64,000 nucleotides of DNA from Dioscorea cayenensis subsp. rotundata (lineage: Eukaryota > Streptophyta > Magnoliopsida > Dioscoreales > Dioscoreaceae): the NCBI RefSeq assembly GCF_009730915.1, contig NC_052474.1, positions 6,173,501 through 6,237,500 on the forward strand. The letters run 5' to 3'. Shown here in pieces: positions 23,477 to 36,119 of the stretch. Made by a program: the position numbers and the translations under genes. Position 1 is the first letter of the stretch, and each line of letters opens with the position of its first letter. The notes below the pieces were generated by a model, which worked only from the letters and a program-made list of their open reading frames with translations, did not search any database and was not told where the DNA came from.

Positions 23477-25631
23477 ACAATGGATGTGGTTTATTAGAAG
23501 AACTTAAGGTTGCTCTTCTAATTAGAAATTATCAAGTTTAGGGTAGTTCAAGTTTTTCCATGATATGCATACAATTTAATCATGATGTCATTTAAGAATG
23601 AACTATATAGATATAGACGAAATTTTGGTGTTATGGAGTAAGGGTATTTTGTGATTGAAGAGATGAAATTATTGGGTTTAGAGTTTAAGATCAATAATAA
23701 TTAGGATATGCATACAATTTAATTTCAAAATTTTCTAATTCTGGTTCAAGAAATAAGAGTTTGTTTGTGATCAAAGAGAAGAAAAAAGTCAAGTTTAGGC
23801 TTTATCATCTCTAAGATCATGATATACATAACATTTGATTGTTGAGCTAAAAAAAATTATTATTCAATGAATTTGGTTTCTTCATGAATAAAGAGGGTTA
23901 TGATTAGCTTAAGGATTTAGGGCCAGTTTCTTACTAATTAGTATTATTTAGGGTTAAGGTTTTCTCTGTTATTTTGATTTCATTTTTTTCTTTATAATTT
24001 CTTCCAAATCATCAAAATACCTCAAAAGTTTTGATCAGCTTATTTATTGATCAATTTACCGAATTAGAGCATCAGTATTAATTTGAGCATATATTGTAAC
24101 TGAAACTTTAAATATATGCTTCTTTTAAGTCAAAACCAGTAGCCATGAGTAACCATATTCATGGTTATGTAAACAGTGTCATCTTATGAATTTTTTAATC
24201 AAAACAACCACTACACAGACAATGTATATATCTGTGTTAATAATGTTAATAATGCTAATAGTACTGAATGCTTGTTTTACAAAGGTAAATTGTCTTTAGG
24301 GGTATAATTTTTCAGAAAATAAGTGATGACTTAAAGCTTGTAACTCTTTGTTATTTGCTTACATTATATTTTATGAGCAAGGAAATTGCTTGTACTTTCA
24401 AGACCTTTATCACAAGAAATATTTATATTTCTTTCATTAGACTGTATGATAATTGCAATTAGTAGAAAGAAAAGGAAATTCATTCTTGTTTTTGGAACTT
24501 TGGATGAATTATTAACCACTAAAATTTATTGTTTAATTGCAGTGTGAGGACAACTATTGAGAGGTACAAGAAAGCATGTTCTGGATCTCCAAACACTGGA
24601 TCAATCAAGGAAGCTGATTCACAAGTAAAAGTTCTGCATTTTTACCCTAGTCTGATTCATTATATTAGAAGAATTATTTCAACCAAGAAATGCCCATAAA
24701 CTTAAAGTATCACTAATTTTTCAGTACTACCAACAAGAAGCATCCAAACTGAGGCAGCAAATCACCAACTTGCAGAATTCCAATAGGTAAAAATCTCACA
24801 GAAAAACTTCACCACATTCTAATCAATGATACTTTCATAGAAGTAACCAATAAGCTAAAACATGTAGGAATTTAATGGGTGAAGCTCTTAGCACCATGAG
24901 TCTCAGAGACTTGAAGCAACTGGAGAACAGATTGGAGAAAGGCATCAGCAAAATCAGAACCAAAAAGGTAAATATATATACATATATAAATATGTTTATA
25001 CTTTCTCTCCACACACAGTTCATACCTTCAATATATATATTTTTCCTTAAATTCTTGCTCTAAATCTTGTCAGAATGAGTTGTTATATGCTGAAGTAGAG
25101 TACATGCAGAAAAGGGTAAGTATAAATCCATTTGATCAGACATGAATTAGATGAACTCTTGACTGTTTTCTGATGAAAATTTTTTATCAAACATTGCAGG
25201 AAATTGAGTTGCAGAATGATAACATGTACTTAAGGAACAAGGTGACTGCATGATTTATGGATTAATAATGTAGTGTAATTTATTGAAGATCTCTGTTGTT
25301 GTGATTTTTACTGATAAAGCATTAATGCAGATTACTGAAAATGAAAGAGTGCAGCAGCAAATGAGCATGCTGCCGGGAAATACAATGATGACAATGACGA
25401 TGTCTAGCACACCTGCTTATGAACTGATGCCTCCATTTGATGCTCGTGGATTCCTTCAAGTGAATTTAATGGAACAAAATCAGCATTATTCTCACCAGCA
25501 GCAGCAACAGACAACATTGCAACTTGGGTACATATATACGTACTTGAATTTTTCAGATTCATGAATTTGTATTTTTAGTGTTATTTGACCATGCATATTT
25601 TTTTTTTTTTCTGTTGATGTTTTTCAGGTGA
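20076..25631 (+). CDS. STK: MADS-box factor, class D SEEDSTICK/AGL11-like
   Basis: Nuclear MIKC transcription factor of the AGAMOUS clade, predicted to set ovule and seed identity and to bind CArG boxes in complexes with SEP proteins. Exons are 20076-20256, 24543-24624, 24725-24786, 24868-24967, 25074-25115, 25200-25241, 25331-25527 and 25628-25631. The MADS domain is nearly textbook ([20 protein letters not shown]), followed by a K-box across exons 3-6. The end TTLQLG is typical of AGL11/STK rather than AGAMOUS. The last exon supplies only the stop codon. Anomaly: the start reads ATGGGAGAGG where the family has ATGGGGAGAGG, so the ATG is out of frame by one base. The in-frame path upstream meets TAG at 20057-20059 with no ATG. 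Either a base is missing or an upstream exon supplies the start. Expected length is about 236 residues. Confidence 0.88.
20257..24542 (+). promoter_or_regulatory. 4.3-kb regulatory first intron of the MADS gene
   Basis: The large intron directly after the MADS exon is typical of AGAMOUS-clade genes, where it holds enhancers. It contains a CT tract (20552-20576) and a GA tract (20796-20835). The blocks shared with 12.45-12.84 kb lie at 20491, 20604, 20975 and 21038. TA runs lie near 22226 and 23431, the latter passing into TG. No other gene was seen inside it. Confidence 0.55.
21038..21087. promoter_or_regulatory. CCAATCA / ACGT module in the MADS intron
   Basis: Two CCAATCA boxes (21038-21044 and 21081-21087) flank GTGCCAACGTGGCA (21059-21072), which has inverted TGCCA arms around an ACGT core. 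CCAATCA boxes are a described feature of AGAMOUS second-intron enhancers. The same module with identical spacing stands at 12794-12841. Confidence 0.55.
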
Positions 25632-28015
25632 TTAAAGTGGAGGTTTGATGTTAATCAATATATAAATATGTGTGTGTGGTTTTAATTTGTGGAATCTAAT
25701 TAAGGGGACATAAAATTTATATTGTTTGAAGACTGTAACTTATAAAGAGTTTCAACTTGGTTGTCTTTGGAATGCTCTATGGAATTTAACGCTTTGTTTT
25801 CATGCACGAGTACCTTTAATTATAACCTGATTGTTTTTGCCTTTTTTTTTTAAAATATTACCAAGGTAAAACTTATAAATCTTTAGTTTATGTTTTAGTG
25901 TGTTTGCTCTTATAAGCTTATATTGGTAAGTTAGAATAGTAGAAGTGGTATGCATGCAATTGTGAAGTTCCAGGGGGCATATGCGTCTGAAAACAACCTT
26001 AATTATTAGCTTGATGCTCAATAAGAAAACCTTTATTTTAAGATGTATATATACATAAGGAACAGAAACGTAAATTTAATCTTTAAATACTCTAAAAGTA
26101 AATACATTTTTAATATTGGTGGAATATTATTTGTTTATAAACAATCTGGCTTACTTATTGTATAGTAATATAAAGAGAGATTTGCTTGCTTTTCTGACAT
26201 CATATGTACTCATTTTATATTTTCATGGACCATATTAACACTTGACCATTAATACCAATGATCAAGTAGTTTATTGATGATTAGAGACAGACCAAGCGGT
26301 TAATTGATATGTGAGTTTCTATTAAAATTTTTCACAAGTGATAAAAAGTTCAAATCACAAATAAAAACATATTTTTTGAAATGTGAGTAGTGATTATACG
26401 TGGACGGTCACATCGCCCATGTGTGCTCAGCTTTGCCCCCACTTGCTTCATTGAGGCTTGTGCATTCGCTTGTTTTTTTTTGTGATCTACTCGTTTATCA
26501 TGGCAAAAACACTTAAACCATGCATTTATGAGAAACATGATATCCAGCGTGAAGTAACTAAGGATTAGATAATTGTAGTGTCATGCAAGGAATGTTTAGG
26601 AGATGAATTCAAATTAAACGACCCAAGTAAATTAAACTTGTTGAAATATTTCCATAGAATAACGCTCAGTGAGCTAAAAAATAATGTCCATATTATTCAA
26701 GCCAATTGATATTGATGTATAGAAAACTTAAGTAACAACAATCACCCTTGCAATAAGTTAGTTGTAGTTCATTCTTCTTTCTACTCAAAGATAAAAGGGT
26801 TCAAATCCTATAACTTATCTACAATTCTTTATTTAAAAAAAAAAATCCATGAACCCTTGGACGACCAAAAGTTTTTCTTTGTCCATGAGAGGAAATTCAA
26901 GTAGGAAGTCATTACTCATTATCTAATGATATATATAGCCTATAGGTTTACCCAACCGGCTGGGGTGACAATTTAAATAATAAAACTTAGCATGAGTTAA
27001 GATTGTATATATCTTCGATTTATATCACTTGGTCTATATTAGAAACATAAAAAGATTACCCCCAACTTACATGATCCAAGTGATGCGTTTTTACATGGCG
27101 GTGGTAATAGAGCACAACCAATAAGAAGATACTTCAGCCAGTTCCAATTAAAATAAGAACAAAATTTTTAAAAAAAATTTCGGAATTAAAAGTGAAGATA
27201 CAAAAAAAAATTAATTTCATTATTCTGATCTACAAAGGTGTCATAAGCATTATGAATGATTATACTTTATCAAGTTTAGTGGAGAAATTTGTAGGTGTAT
27301 TTTATTAAGCTCGTTATTACAAGTATAGCAACTAAAATAGTTCGTGAATACATATAAGTTTTCAGTTTGAGTCAACAAACCCTCGCAGAGTCACCACACA
27401 GACAAGAGATCAAGATGCAATGAGAAGAGACCTGTATCAATAGTTCAATAATAATCAGAAAATCATGAAACATTAAAACAATAACTGCAAATAATTCAGA
27501 ATAAATAAAAAATCATCATAGGAACAGAAAAGGTATCAATGAATTATTCACAAAGTTATCCAAAAGTGAAAAAAATATCAAACATCAACAGTCTTGAAAT
27601 GCCAAACATAACACGTACAGTAACAAGAATAACTTAACACTTTAACCAAATGTCTGGATAAACCAGAGTTTGTCAAATTACATGTCATTCTACATTACCA
27701 GACGTGTTAAAAAGGCCTACAAAACCACACATAAATCCTCTGAAAAACAAAATGTTCGGCCTTTTCAGCACGTCTTGTTTCAGACAAGCAACTTATTTAA
27801 GAGCGGAAAAATTGAATCCACCACTGCAACAAATAATAATTTTTGTGCCAGCAACAATATTAAGAGAAATAAGGAACCTGTACAAACCACTCTAATTTGA
27901 AACCATGAACCAGAACGACAACTTGCGGAGGAACAGCACTACAAAATGGAAATAGCTGGAACAGTTTGTCCATTCTGAAATCCATATATAGCATGCCAGC
28001 AATTTGAATCATTGA
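25632..28015. other. Intergenic region between convergent genes
   Basis: It holds the 3' flanks of the MADS gene (plus) and of the kinase gene (minus), whose untranslated end probably covers part of 27.6-28.0 kb. A SINE remnant lies at about 26288-26505. A poly-A tract near 26830 follows a short ggttcaaatcc motif. No gene was seen. Confidence 0.45.
26288..26505 (+). mobile_element. Diverged SINE copy (copy 3)
   Basis: gaccaagcggttaattg at the head and ttgaggcttgtgcattcg near the tail match the SINEs at 148-381 and 35666-35891 in the same order and at similar distance. The core is diverged and flanking duplications are not clear, so this is an older copy with approximate limits. Confidence 0.4.
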
Positions 28016-31000
28016 TCAAAAACGAGATGACGAGGATGAAAGGCTGCTAGGATTAGTTTGATCTTTCTTCCACAAGTTCTCTATGTTCTGAAACCATTTA
28101 TGAGGTCTAATCTGATGAATGCAGGAGACAAACCAAATATCAGTCAGTCTCGTTGTACATAAAAAGCAAGGTACAAGCAAGGTGTTCCTTCTAAGGTAAA
28201 TCCAAATAGAGCTTGTGGTAAAAACAAAGCTGCTCAAAGTCAAATTGAGTATAGCTACCTATCTATAAACATTACCATTGCCAAAACGGAATGCCTGAAA
28301 AATTAAATGACATGATTTTCTATTTGTAAGTTAGTGTTTGTAAACAGGTGTATAATGTATGCTATTTTACATATACCATCTGAATCCTGCAAAGCGAAGA
28401 TCCGTAGCACAATATAATAATACCAAAGAGATCCTGCAGTAAATGAGTATGTTAAGTGTGAACCTAAACAGCAACCCTAACCCCATAGAAGCAGCCCAAA
28501 TCATAACAGCCACCAATATTATGTTTCTGAGAATAGTATCAATCAATGTTCATAAAACAGAAAAGGCATTTTCCAAAGCATACATGAAAGACAGAAATTT
28601 ACCGTCCATCGCTTCTTATGAGCAATCCGCTTTTGAACACAAGTCAGCCTGTCTATTATTTCTCTGAAAGTTGGTCTCTCAGCAGGGTTTTCACTCCAGC
28701 TTTCTTCAATCAACCTAGAAAAATAAGAATCCCGAGAAGCTGAATACATCTAGCAAAAAGTGAAAATGACCGCATGACCGCATACAGCAGGGTACATGCA
28801 AACTTGGCATAAGGAACACCAGGCAGGAAAAAAAGAACCTAAATTATCCACAGATTGTTGTAAGCAATGCAGACTTGTGGAAATTTTGTCCAGAATAAAT
28901 GGGATGATACAGACAAGAAGCAATGAACCACAAAACATAGCATAATCCAGGTCAATATAGATGGTTCAGGAAAGGCCAGGTTGAGTTGATTCATAAGCAT
29001 GTTCTATCAAGAAATTAATGGGATCAGATTGGGACAATTGGGTTCGGCAAAACAAATCAGAATGGGATTGGGTTAGATCTATTGAATAAGGTAACAATTT
29101 CTGCAAAGATCAACCGAGCTCATTCCCACAATTTTGCAGATCAACATGATATATGCAGCACAATGAAATTCAAAGCCGTGCTTTAAACAATTAAACCTAA
29201 ATTTTAAATATGTGTTCCAATAAAAAGACCAGATACTTGAACATGCTATGATGAAGAACTGCAGAATACTTGAATGGTAGACATGGATAATCTCATAGAT
29301 ACTAAGAATGATAAGAGTCAAAATACTTAAATGATATTTTAAGAGCCACCCTAAAAACGCCCTAAAAAAGGGCTCTCATGAGACATTCAAACAAACTGAA
29401 TCAGACAGCAGATAAACTTGAGCAGATTGAACACAAAATCCAGCATAAAAACTGCAGATATGAATAATGTTTTGATATCCTTGGTTCACTTAAAAGAAAG
29501 AAAAATCCATGCCATTGAAGACTTACTCTTTCAATCCATAGGAGTAGAATTTAGCTGAAGCTTGAAAAGGTGGTCTCTCTTTCGAAGCATATGCTTTTGG
29601 TATTTCATTGTCTTGTTTGTCAGCAAAAGGCGGGTGCCCCTCAATCATCTGGATATCATGAAGCAGAAGGAACATAAAATGCCAGATATAGGTAGCTGTG
29701 AACTCTTAGAAAAAAAGTTTGTGAAGACAGTGGAAATACAGATAAATACTTTAAAACAACTAAAGTAAATGAGCACAAGCATAAACATGAAATGCTGTTA
29801 ACAGAAGTTTTAACTTTCAAGCAAACACTACTTTTAAGCAGCTAAAGGAAAATAACTAATGAAACTAATCACGACACAAAAAATAAAGCAAAGATAAACT
29901 CATATCTCCCAAGACAATTCAACTTAGGTAGTAGCTTGTTTATATCCACTTAGAAACTATTTCCATACTGGAATTCCTTAGATACTTTTGCCAATCATCA
30001 AGCAAATGTATGACGCAGGCAGTACATATACATATATGGGCATCTGATATATTTCAAACACCAATAAGCCATCATGTGGGAGATGTTACATAACACAGGC
30101 CCAAAAAAGTAAAAGAGTTGCACTTCTGATTACATCAGACTTCCTTCAACATAAACATAAATGGACAAGGAATATGGGAACATCTCTTTTCATGACAAAA
30201 GTGTGTACCTCAACACATTACAGAACAATATATGAAAAGATTCACTAACAAGGTTTAGAGATCATACGTATGAGAGACATTTTCATTCAATAATCAACCT
30301 TACGGTGACTTGTGCACTTGTTTCCTGTGTATTTACCATAAAAACTTAAAAGCAATTCTGTACTCTAGACTTCAATGCATTAGAACTAAGCATCAAAAAC
30401 CATTTCACAGAGTCACAGTTAAAACTGGATTTATAGAGATGAAACACTGATTGAATCATCATACTTTATATTATATTGAACAGCAACTCCATAAAAGACA
30501 GAACAATATACCTAGGTAAGCAGTGGCAACTAAACTGTAGTTTAAAATTAGATAACTGATGCAACAGACCATGCTAGCCAGTATTAAGCAAGCTTCAACT
30601 TATACAAAATACTTCACAAGATCAGAATTTTACCTCTTGCAAAATCAATGCAAATGAGAACACATCCACTTTTATGTCATATTCTCTATTGTGAAAAACT
30701 TCTGGAGCTACATACCTGCCTGTACATAAAATTGAACATGTTTTAATTTCACCAAAAAGTATACATTAAAGTTTGGAGTTACATGCTTAAAAACAACAAT
30801 TTATCTTAGTTTTCCGGCACTTTCATTTTTCATATTTGACAACATATTGGTGATGCGTACAATTTTGTACAAAAGGAATCCATAAACTGGATCCTTGATC
30901 ACTTACGTAACCACTAGTTATATCCTAAATTAGAAGTCACAGTTGTTACAGGCCATAACAGTACAAATAGGAGACTCCCATGTATCAGAGTTGCAAATAT

Positions 31001-34000
31001 TATTATGGTTCATCAGATTCTACCAACAAAAGTTCAGCTCATGTCAAGATATATAGCAAAAGAGTATATGTGATGTCATTACTGCTGTTCTGTATGTTGG
31101 AGAGAATGAGGGCATTCCTGATTGACTAGGTATATTCATTTCTTCCGCCCACAAAATGAACTTGTCCATTATATTTTTACCTTCAAGAGTAAACACTTAC
31201 ATGTGTTCAATTCCATGTTAACAAGACCCAGTTCTTCCAAGTAAAATGCCAATTACACAAATGAAGAGATGACATGAAGAGTACTATGCTATGCAGTTTT
31301 GTACGAGGACTGAACACAGATCAGGCATGTAAAGGACAATATAATATTCAGCAGAAAAAGCATGCACTCATTTATATTTTCCCACATCTGGCATTCCTTA
31401 CCTTTTAATGCTTCAGTTCACAAGCTTTTAGTACACATAAGCATGTACACACTAATGTGTCTAGAGACAGCAGAAGACTCTTCAAGGTTAAAATATAAGA
31501 ATAAAAAATGAAGCAGCACGGATTAAAATTCAATTGTTCTAAAATGCACAAATTTTAAAACTTTAAGTCAGATGACCAAAAATAGAAAGAAAATATGAAG
31601 GATATAAACTCACAGGCACTGTCTTGACCCATAAGTGCTCTATCCTCCCCAACAGTATCAACTACTGTCAGCAATTTACTAACTCCAAAGTCTGCAACTT
31701 TCAAATGTCCAGAATCATCCCGCAATATATTCCTGTTATCTTAAAAAATGGAAAGTGATTTTTTTTTTTTTTGGTGATAAAAGGAAAGTTAATAGGTTCA
31801 AATAACAGATAATTACATAAATAGTGATGGCAAAATATTGCGAACGTATAATATAACAGTATGCAGAATGGAAGAAAATCACAGGATAATAATGGATTTA
31901 CTCACGAAGGCTCTAGATCACGGTGAATGATAGGTTCCGGTTTATGCTCGTGCAAATAATTCATTCCTCTGGCAAATGTGATAAATAAAGTTTAAGCTTG
32001 TATTTATTTGAACTGAAGAGAAAGGACAAGTTCACTGCAAAAAGCAAAGACCTAAACAATAACAGACAATTGCCATTTCAGAAGATGGCAAAAGCATTTA
32101 TGCAAACAACAATTGTAGTTCAAAATGTTTCATCCAATTTTGCTAATGAGCTCAAGCATTAATTAAGTATTAACAAACCTGGCAATATCAAGAGCAAATT
32201 TAACTGCTATATCTGGCTTCAACGCACCCTTCCTTCTTAAGAAATCACGAAGATCACCCTACATGAAAGACAAAAACAAAGTCAAAAGTTTTCTTGTTCT
32301 GAGCATAACTAAGTTGACCCAAGCAACATCACATGGTAAGTCAAATCAAGATTCAACGAAAACAGAAGGAAAACATAACCAAAACTAGAAGGAATCTTTT
32401 CAAATTATTTGTTGTTCAATGACATAAACAGATTGATATGCCACTTGTATAATTTAGAAAATAAAAGCAATTGAAAAACAGAGACAAAGCATCATATGCA
32501 TTTACATATCACATACATTATCACATTATCAGACAAAACAGCATGTGGTATTGATGAACATGCTGCAACTGTTTTTCATACGGTAATGATCATTAAGGGG
32601 ATGATTAGTTGGGGGATTAAAATATAAGATTAAGAAAATATTTATCAAATATTGGGCTGGAGAGAATTTTTATTTGAGTTAACCAAGGTTTTGACTTAAT
32701 TAATACTAATAAAACTAAATATTTTAAAATTAAAATTTACTTTTCTAAATAATAATAGATTTATATTAATATTAACAAAATTTTAAAAGTTAATTCTCAT
32801 AAAATAGATTTATAAGTTTTTCCAGCTTGTTTGATTGGGACTTATCCCCCAACCAAACATGGCATAAAGTTATAATAATAAAAAATGAAAAAAATAATTC
32901 AAAGAAAAACAACTTGTTTATGTTAATATAAGAGGTCTGGAATCAACCTTGGGCAAATATTCTGTAACAATCATCATCGGACTACTTTGGGTGACCGCAC
33001 CCAAAAATTGAACAACATTAGGATGCCGTATTTGCTGGAGCAATGCAAGCTCATCTCTGAATGCCCTTCTAGATAAAGGAAAAAAGAGAAATAAGATATG
33101 TAAAAAAAAAATGGCAAACCTCCAAGAAACAAATGAACAAAATAATAGAGAAAGATCAAACTTTTTCAAAGAACAAACCTACACTTTATCCTCCTTGGTT
33201 AAAAGCTCTTCACTGAGTGTTTTAACAGCAACTTGAATACCACGCCATGTTGCCATCCGAAATGTTCCCTGAAAGAAGTAATCTTCAACAATAACTTCAG
33301 AGACTAAGAATAAATCATAACTAATATGAATTCAGTTAACAGTCCAGAAATCGAATAGGTGACAAATTGCTAAGAAGGCAGAGTAAGAGCAGACTGCAGT
33401 TTGTAAGAATTCTTTTTTATGGTCTCACATAACTTACAAATCATGGAATATATGTAGATAGAGATTCGTTAGAAATATGGTATTGCCAGCTTTGTATTCT
33501 ACAACAGAATTGGCAAAACCATAGGATATCAAATTCAAAGGCTACAGCATAGAACAGCATCAAGATTTGATTATCAGACTTTGATAAATCATTAGAATGG
33601 GCAGGATCAAAACCATTACAAAGACATGACTGTTAAAACTCAAGAGAAACATATGAGTAATTCTGTAAACAACAAAACAAGTCAGATAATGAATTGAAAG
33701 ACAAAGATCTAATTGTAGTTTAAAAGGAATACTGTTATATTACTTTCAACAAAACAAGTCAGATAACTACGTTGACTATTCAAGTTCTGTGAATGTAAGC
33801 ATCAAAATTGCCTGGAAATATGCCAGGTCAAAGAGAAGTATCATTGCATCAATATGCAGCACATGACAATAGAAAAGTTACTAAAATTCCTAAAAAGCAT
33901 CTAAGGTAACATAGCAGCCAAAGAAAAACTATCTCAGAAATAAAATAACAGTTTACTAACTAAGATAGCTACAACCTACTAGATATTAGATACTGGCTAA

Positions 34001-34742
34001 ATAACACGAAATTCCAAAAGGATGCACATAAAAAAAAATAAAAAAATCCCAAATTCATTCACAGAAACAAAATGAGGCAAATGGTACCTTAGTTATACCA
34101 ACACTATTGGTTAAATCAAGCTCTTTTGCATCTATCTCATATTCTGGAACTTCACGGGCATTCTTAACATGCATTGGAGCAATCTGAACAAGATGAAAAG
34201 CTCAAGCATGAATAAAACTGACAAAGCTAAATTGAAAGAGGAAAATAACACTGATACCTTAATTCTGGCACCATTTTTCTCCAAAATCTTGATGACATCA
34301 TGTTGTTTATAGTGTATTGCATCTGCAAGAGGCTGGCGAAGAGAATCACAGACTAAACCAAATCTCTAAAATCAAGATAAGAACAAACAATAAAAAAAAC
34401 TTTCAAAGAAGCATCAGGCCATACTGTGCTTCCCCAGCGGTCCTCTGGGTCAACCTTGGCGCCACTTTTCAACAGCAGCTCGACGACATCGGCGAGGCCC
34501 TGGCAAGCAGCAACGTGCAGCGCCGTACGACCATCGATGTCCTGGAAGTTCACATCGACCCCGGAGTCCAAGAGGTCGATGATGCCTTCGAGATTGCCCT
34601 CGTTAGAAAGGTACATGAGGCGGATGTTGGCGTTGATCTCGGGCGGGACCTCGTCGGCGGCGGCGGAGTGGTCATCGGCGTGGTCGGGAGCAAGGGATGA
34701 CTGCCTACCAAGTGTGAAGCGGCCAGTAGAGGCGGAATCCAT
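28016..34742 (-). CDS. Ankyrin-repeat Raf-like kinase (BHP/ILK-type)
   Basis: Cytosolic protein kinase of the plant group C MAPKKK (integrin-linked-kinase-like) family. It resembles Arabidopsis At4g18950 (BHP, a blue-light stomatal opening regulator). Twelve exons, in order on the minus strand: 34742-34425, 34332-34258, 34183-34088, 33268-33183, 33068-32948, 32258-32179, 31968-31906, 31732-31614, 30719-30634, 29648-29527, 28714-28603, 28111-28016. All splice in frame to 457 residues with no break. The N-terminus has the family signature FTLGRQSSLAPD, then ankyrin repeats (DGRTALHVAACQG). The kinase domain has a weak glycine loop, the ATP Lys in VAVK (about 179), HRDLEPSN (Glu 278 where active kinases have Lys), DFG (294-296) and APE. 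The HRDLEP change is shared with the remembered relative, so weak or atypical activity is possible. The GC-rich first exon suits a CpG-rich promoter end. Confidence 0.9.
32597..32864. mobile_element. Tourist-like MITE in a kinase intron, 268 bp
   Basis: The left end ggggatgattagttggggga matches the reverse complement of the right end (tgccatgtttggttggggga). TAA flanks both sides (32594-32596 and 32865-32867). The core is AT-rich and noncoding. It sits between exons 5 and 6 of the kinase gene and does not touch their splice sites. Confidence 0.6.
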
Positions 34743-35647
34743 GTCCGGATGCCAAGGATGGAACCCTAGATCTCGGGAGACGGAGACGCGGGGATGATGG
34801 TAAGACCGCGGAGCAGAGGAAGGACTTGTTACTAATACGGCGGAGTGGGAACGGGCTTCTAGAAGGGAATATTTTTGTAGCTAATATTTCTCAAAATTAA
34901 ATATCTGGAATGCTATATGTACTACATTTGGAAAAAATTTAAATTATTGTTTTTTTCACACACACACAGGCGTTGAGAAAATTCCTTCAAATTTGTTTTA
35001 GCGTGTGGTCCGGACTCCGGGGTAAAGTAGTTTTGTACCCGAAAAAGGATGGAATGTCAGGAAAGCTCCATTTACTCTTACAATAGATTTCATTTGTTTG
35101 CTGGAAAAATTGTAGTCCAGCTCATTACACCAAATAGCAGAGATTAAGAAAAACTTTAATCTTTAAAAAGGGATAATTTGTACTTGTCAACAAGGCGAAA
35201 AGGATTACGGAACTAATCATATTTGCTCATACACCTTTGCAAATATTATATGCATAAAATAATCCTACCATTTATGTGCATCATTTTGACTCAAAATATA
35301 AGTAAGAATTCTAAAAACGACCGCCTCTTTTCTATTCCAATATTATGGTAATGAAATAGGGCAATAGTTTCTAGATATTTAGAAGGTATCTATGCAATGC
35401 ATTGACCGAAATGCTCAAATCAGAACAGAAGTGTTCAAAGTGTTAAAAGAAAGTTGAATTTGCATGTCTCTTTAGCACACCGAAAGGACCAAATGAAGCA
35501 CACAGCCTGGGGCATATCGATTTCCAGCAAATTTTCTTTAAAAAAAAAACACAAAGAGCAAACATACAAACCAGACAGGTATTGTATAGGTTGATTGCCA
35601 CGAATGGAAGGTTCCACATCAATTTAATCTAGCAACAATGCAACGTC
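34743..35647 (-). promoter_or_regulatory. Upstream region of the kinase gene
   Basis: The first 120 bp are GC-rich and probably hold the 5' leader and core promoter of the minus-strand kinase. Beyond that the sequence is AT-rich without a gene. A short (CA)n run is near 34958-34968. Confidence 0.4.
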
Positions 35648-35665
35648 AACTCTGTATTTAGACAT

Positions 35666-35891
35666 GCCAACGACCTTCAGGTCTATTGGTACACGGATCG
35701 CCGATAAAGCTCTCACCGAGTGGTGAGAGTTCGATTCTGATCGAGGCAGCATTTCGAGGTTGTGAATAGTGATTGTGTCAGCGGATGGTTACCCGTAGCC
35801 AGCGTGGCCCTCATCCCCGCACTTGTTCCACCGAGGCTTGTGCACGTTCCTGGGGCCTCTAGTGGATTCGCCCCGCTCCTCTTCCCGAAAA
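35666..35891 (+). mobile_element. tRNA-type SINE insertion (copy 2, best preserved)
   Basis: 18-bp flanking duplications (aactctgtatttagacat at 35648-35665 and aactctatatttagacat at 35892-35909) differ at one base. Inside, ggtctattggtacacgg resembles a pol III A box and gagttcgattctg resembles a B box, as in tRNA-derived SINEs. It ends in a short A run. No coding capacity. Two more copies are in the window. Confidence 0.72.
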
Positions 35892-36119
35892 AACTCTATA
35901 TTTAGACATTTGATCAAACAATAACTTAGACTTGACCCTTCCTTCGAGTCCCATTAGTCAAGAATTTCCCCCAATAGAAGGCATCTCCTTTATCATTGTA
36001 CATAAAGGGGAATTTCTAAATCATTTTCTTTTATAATCAATGACAGCATTCTAGAAACCAATAACCACTCAAAGTATCACAAGGAGCAAGGCAAACATCT
36101 TGCAAGTTCACTATCATCA

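Noticed and set aside
26750-26850. ggttcaaatcc next to a poly-A tail as a possible tRNA gene or SINE
   Set aside because: No cloverleaf can be built and no flanking duplication is clear; a box B-like motif alone is common by chance.
34317-34797. Plus-strand frames opposite the first kinase exon
   Set aside because: Shadows of a GC-rich coding exon whose minus-strand frame matches a known kinase family and splices correctly.
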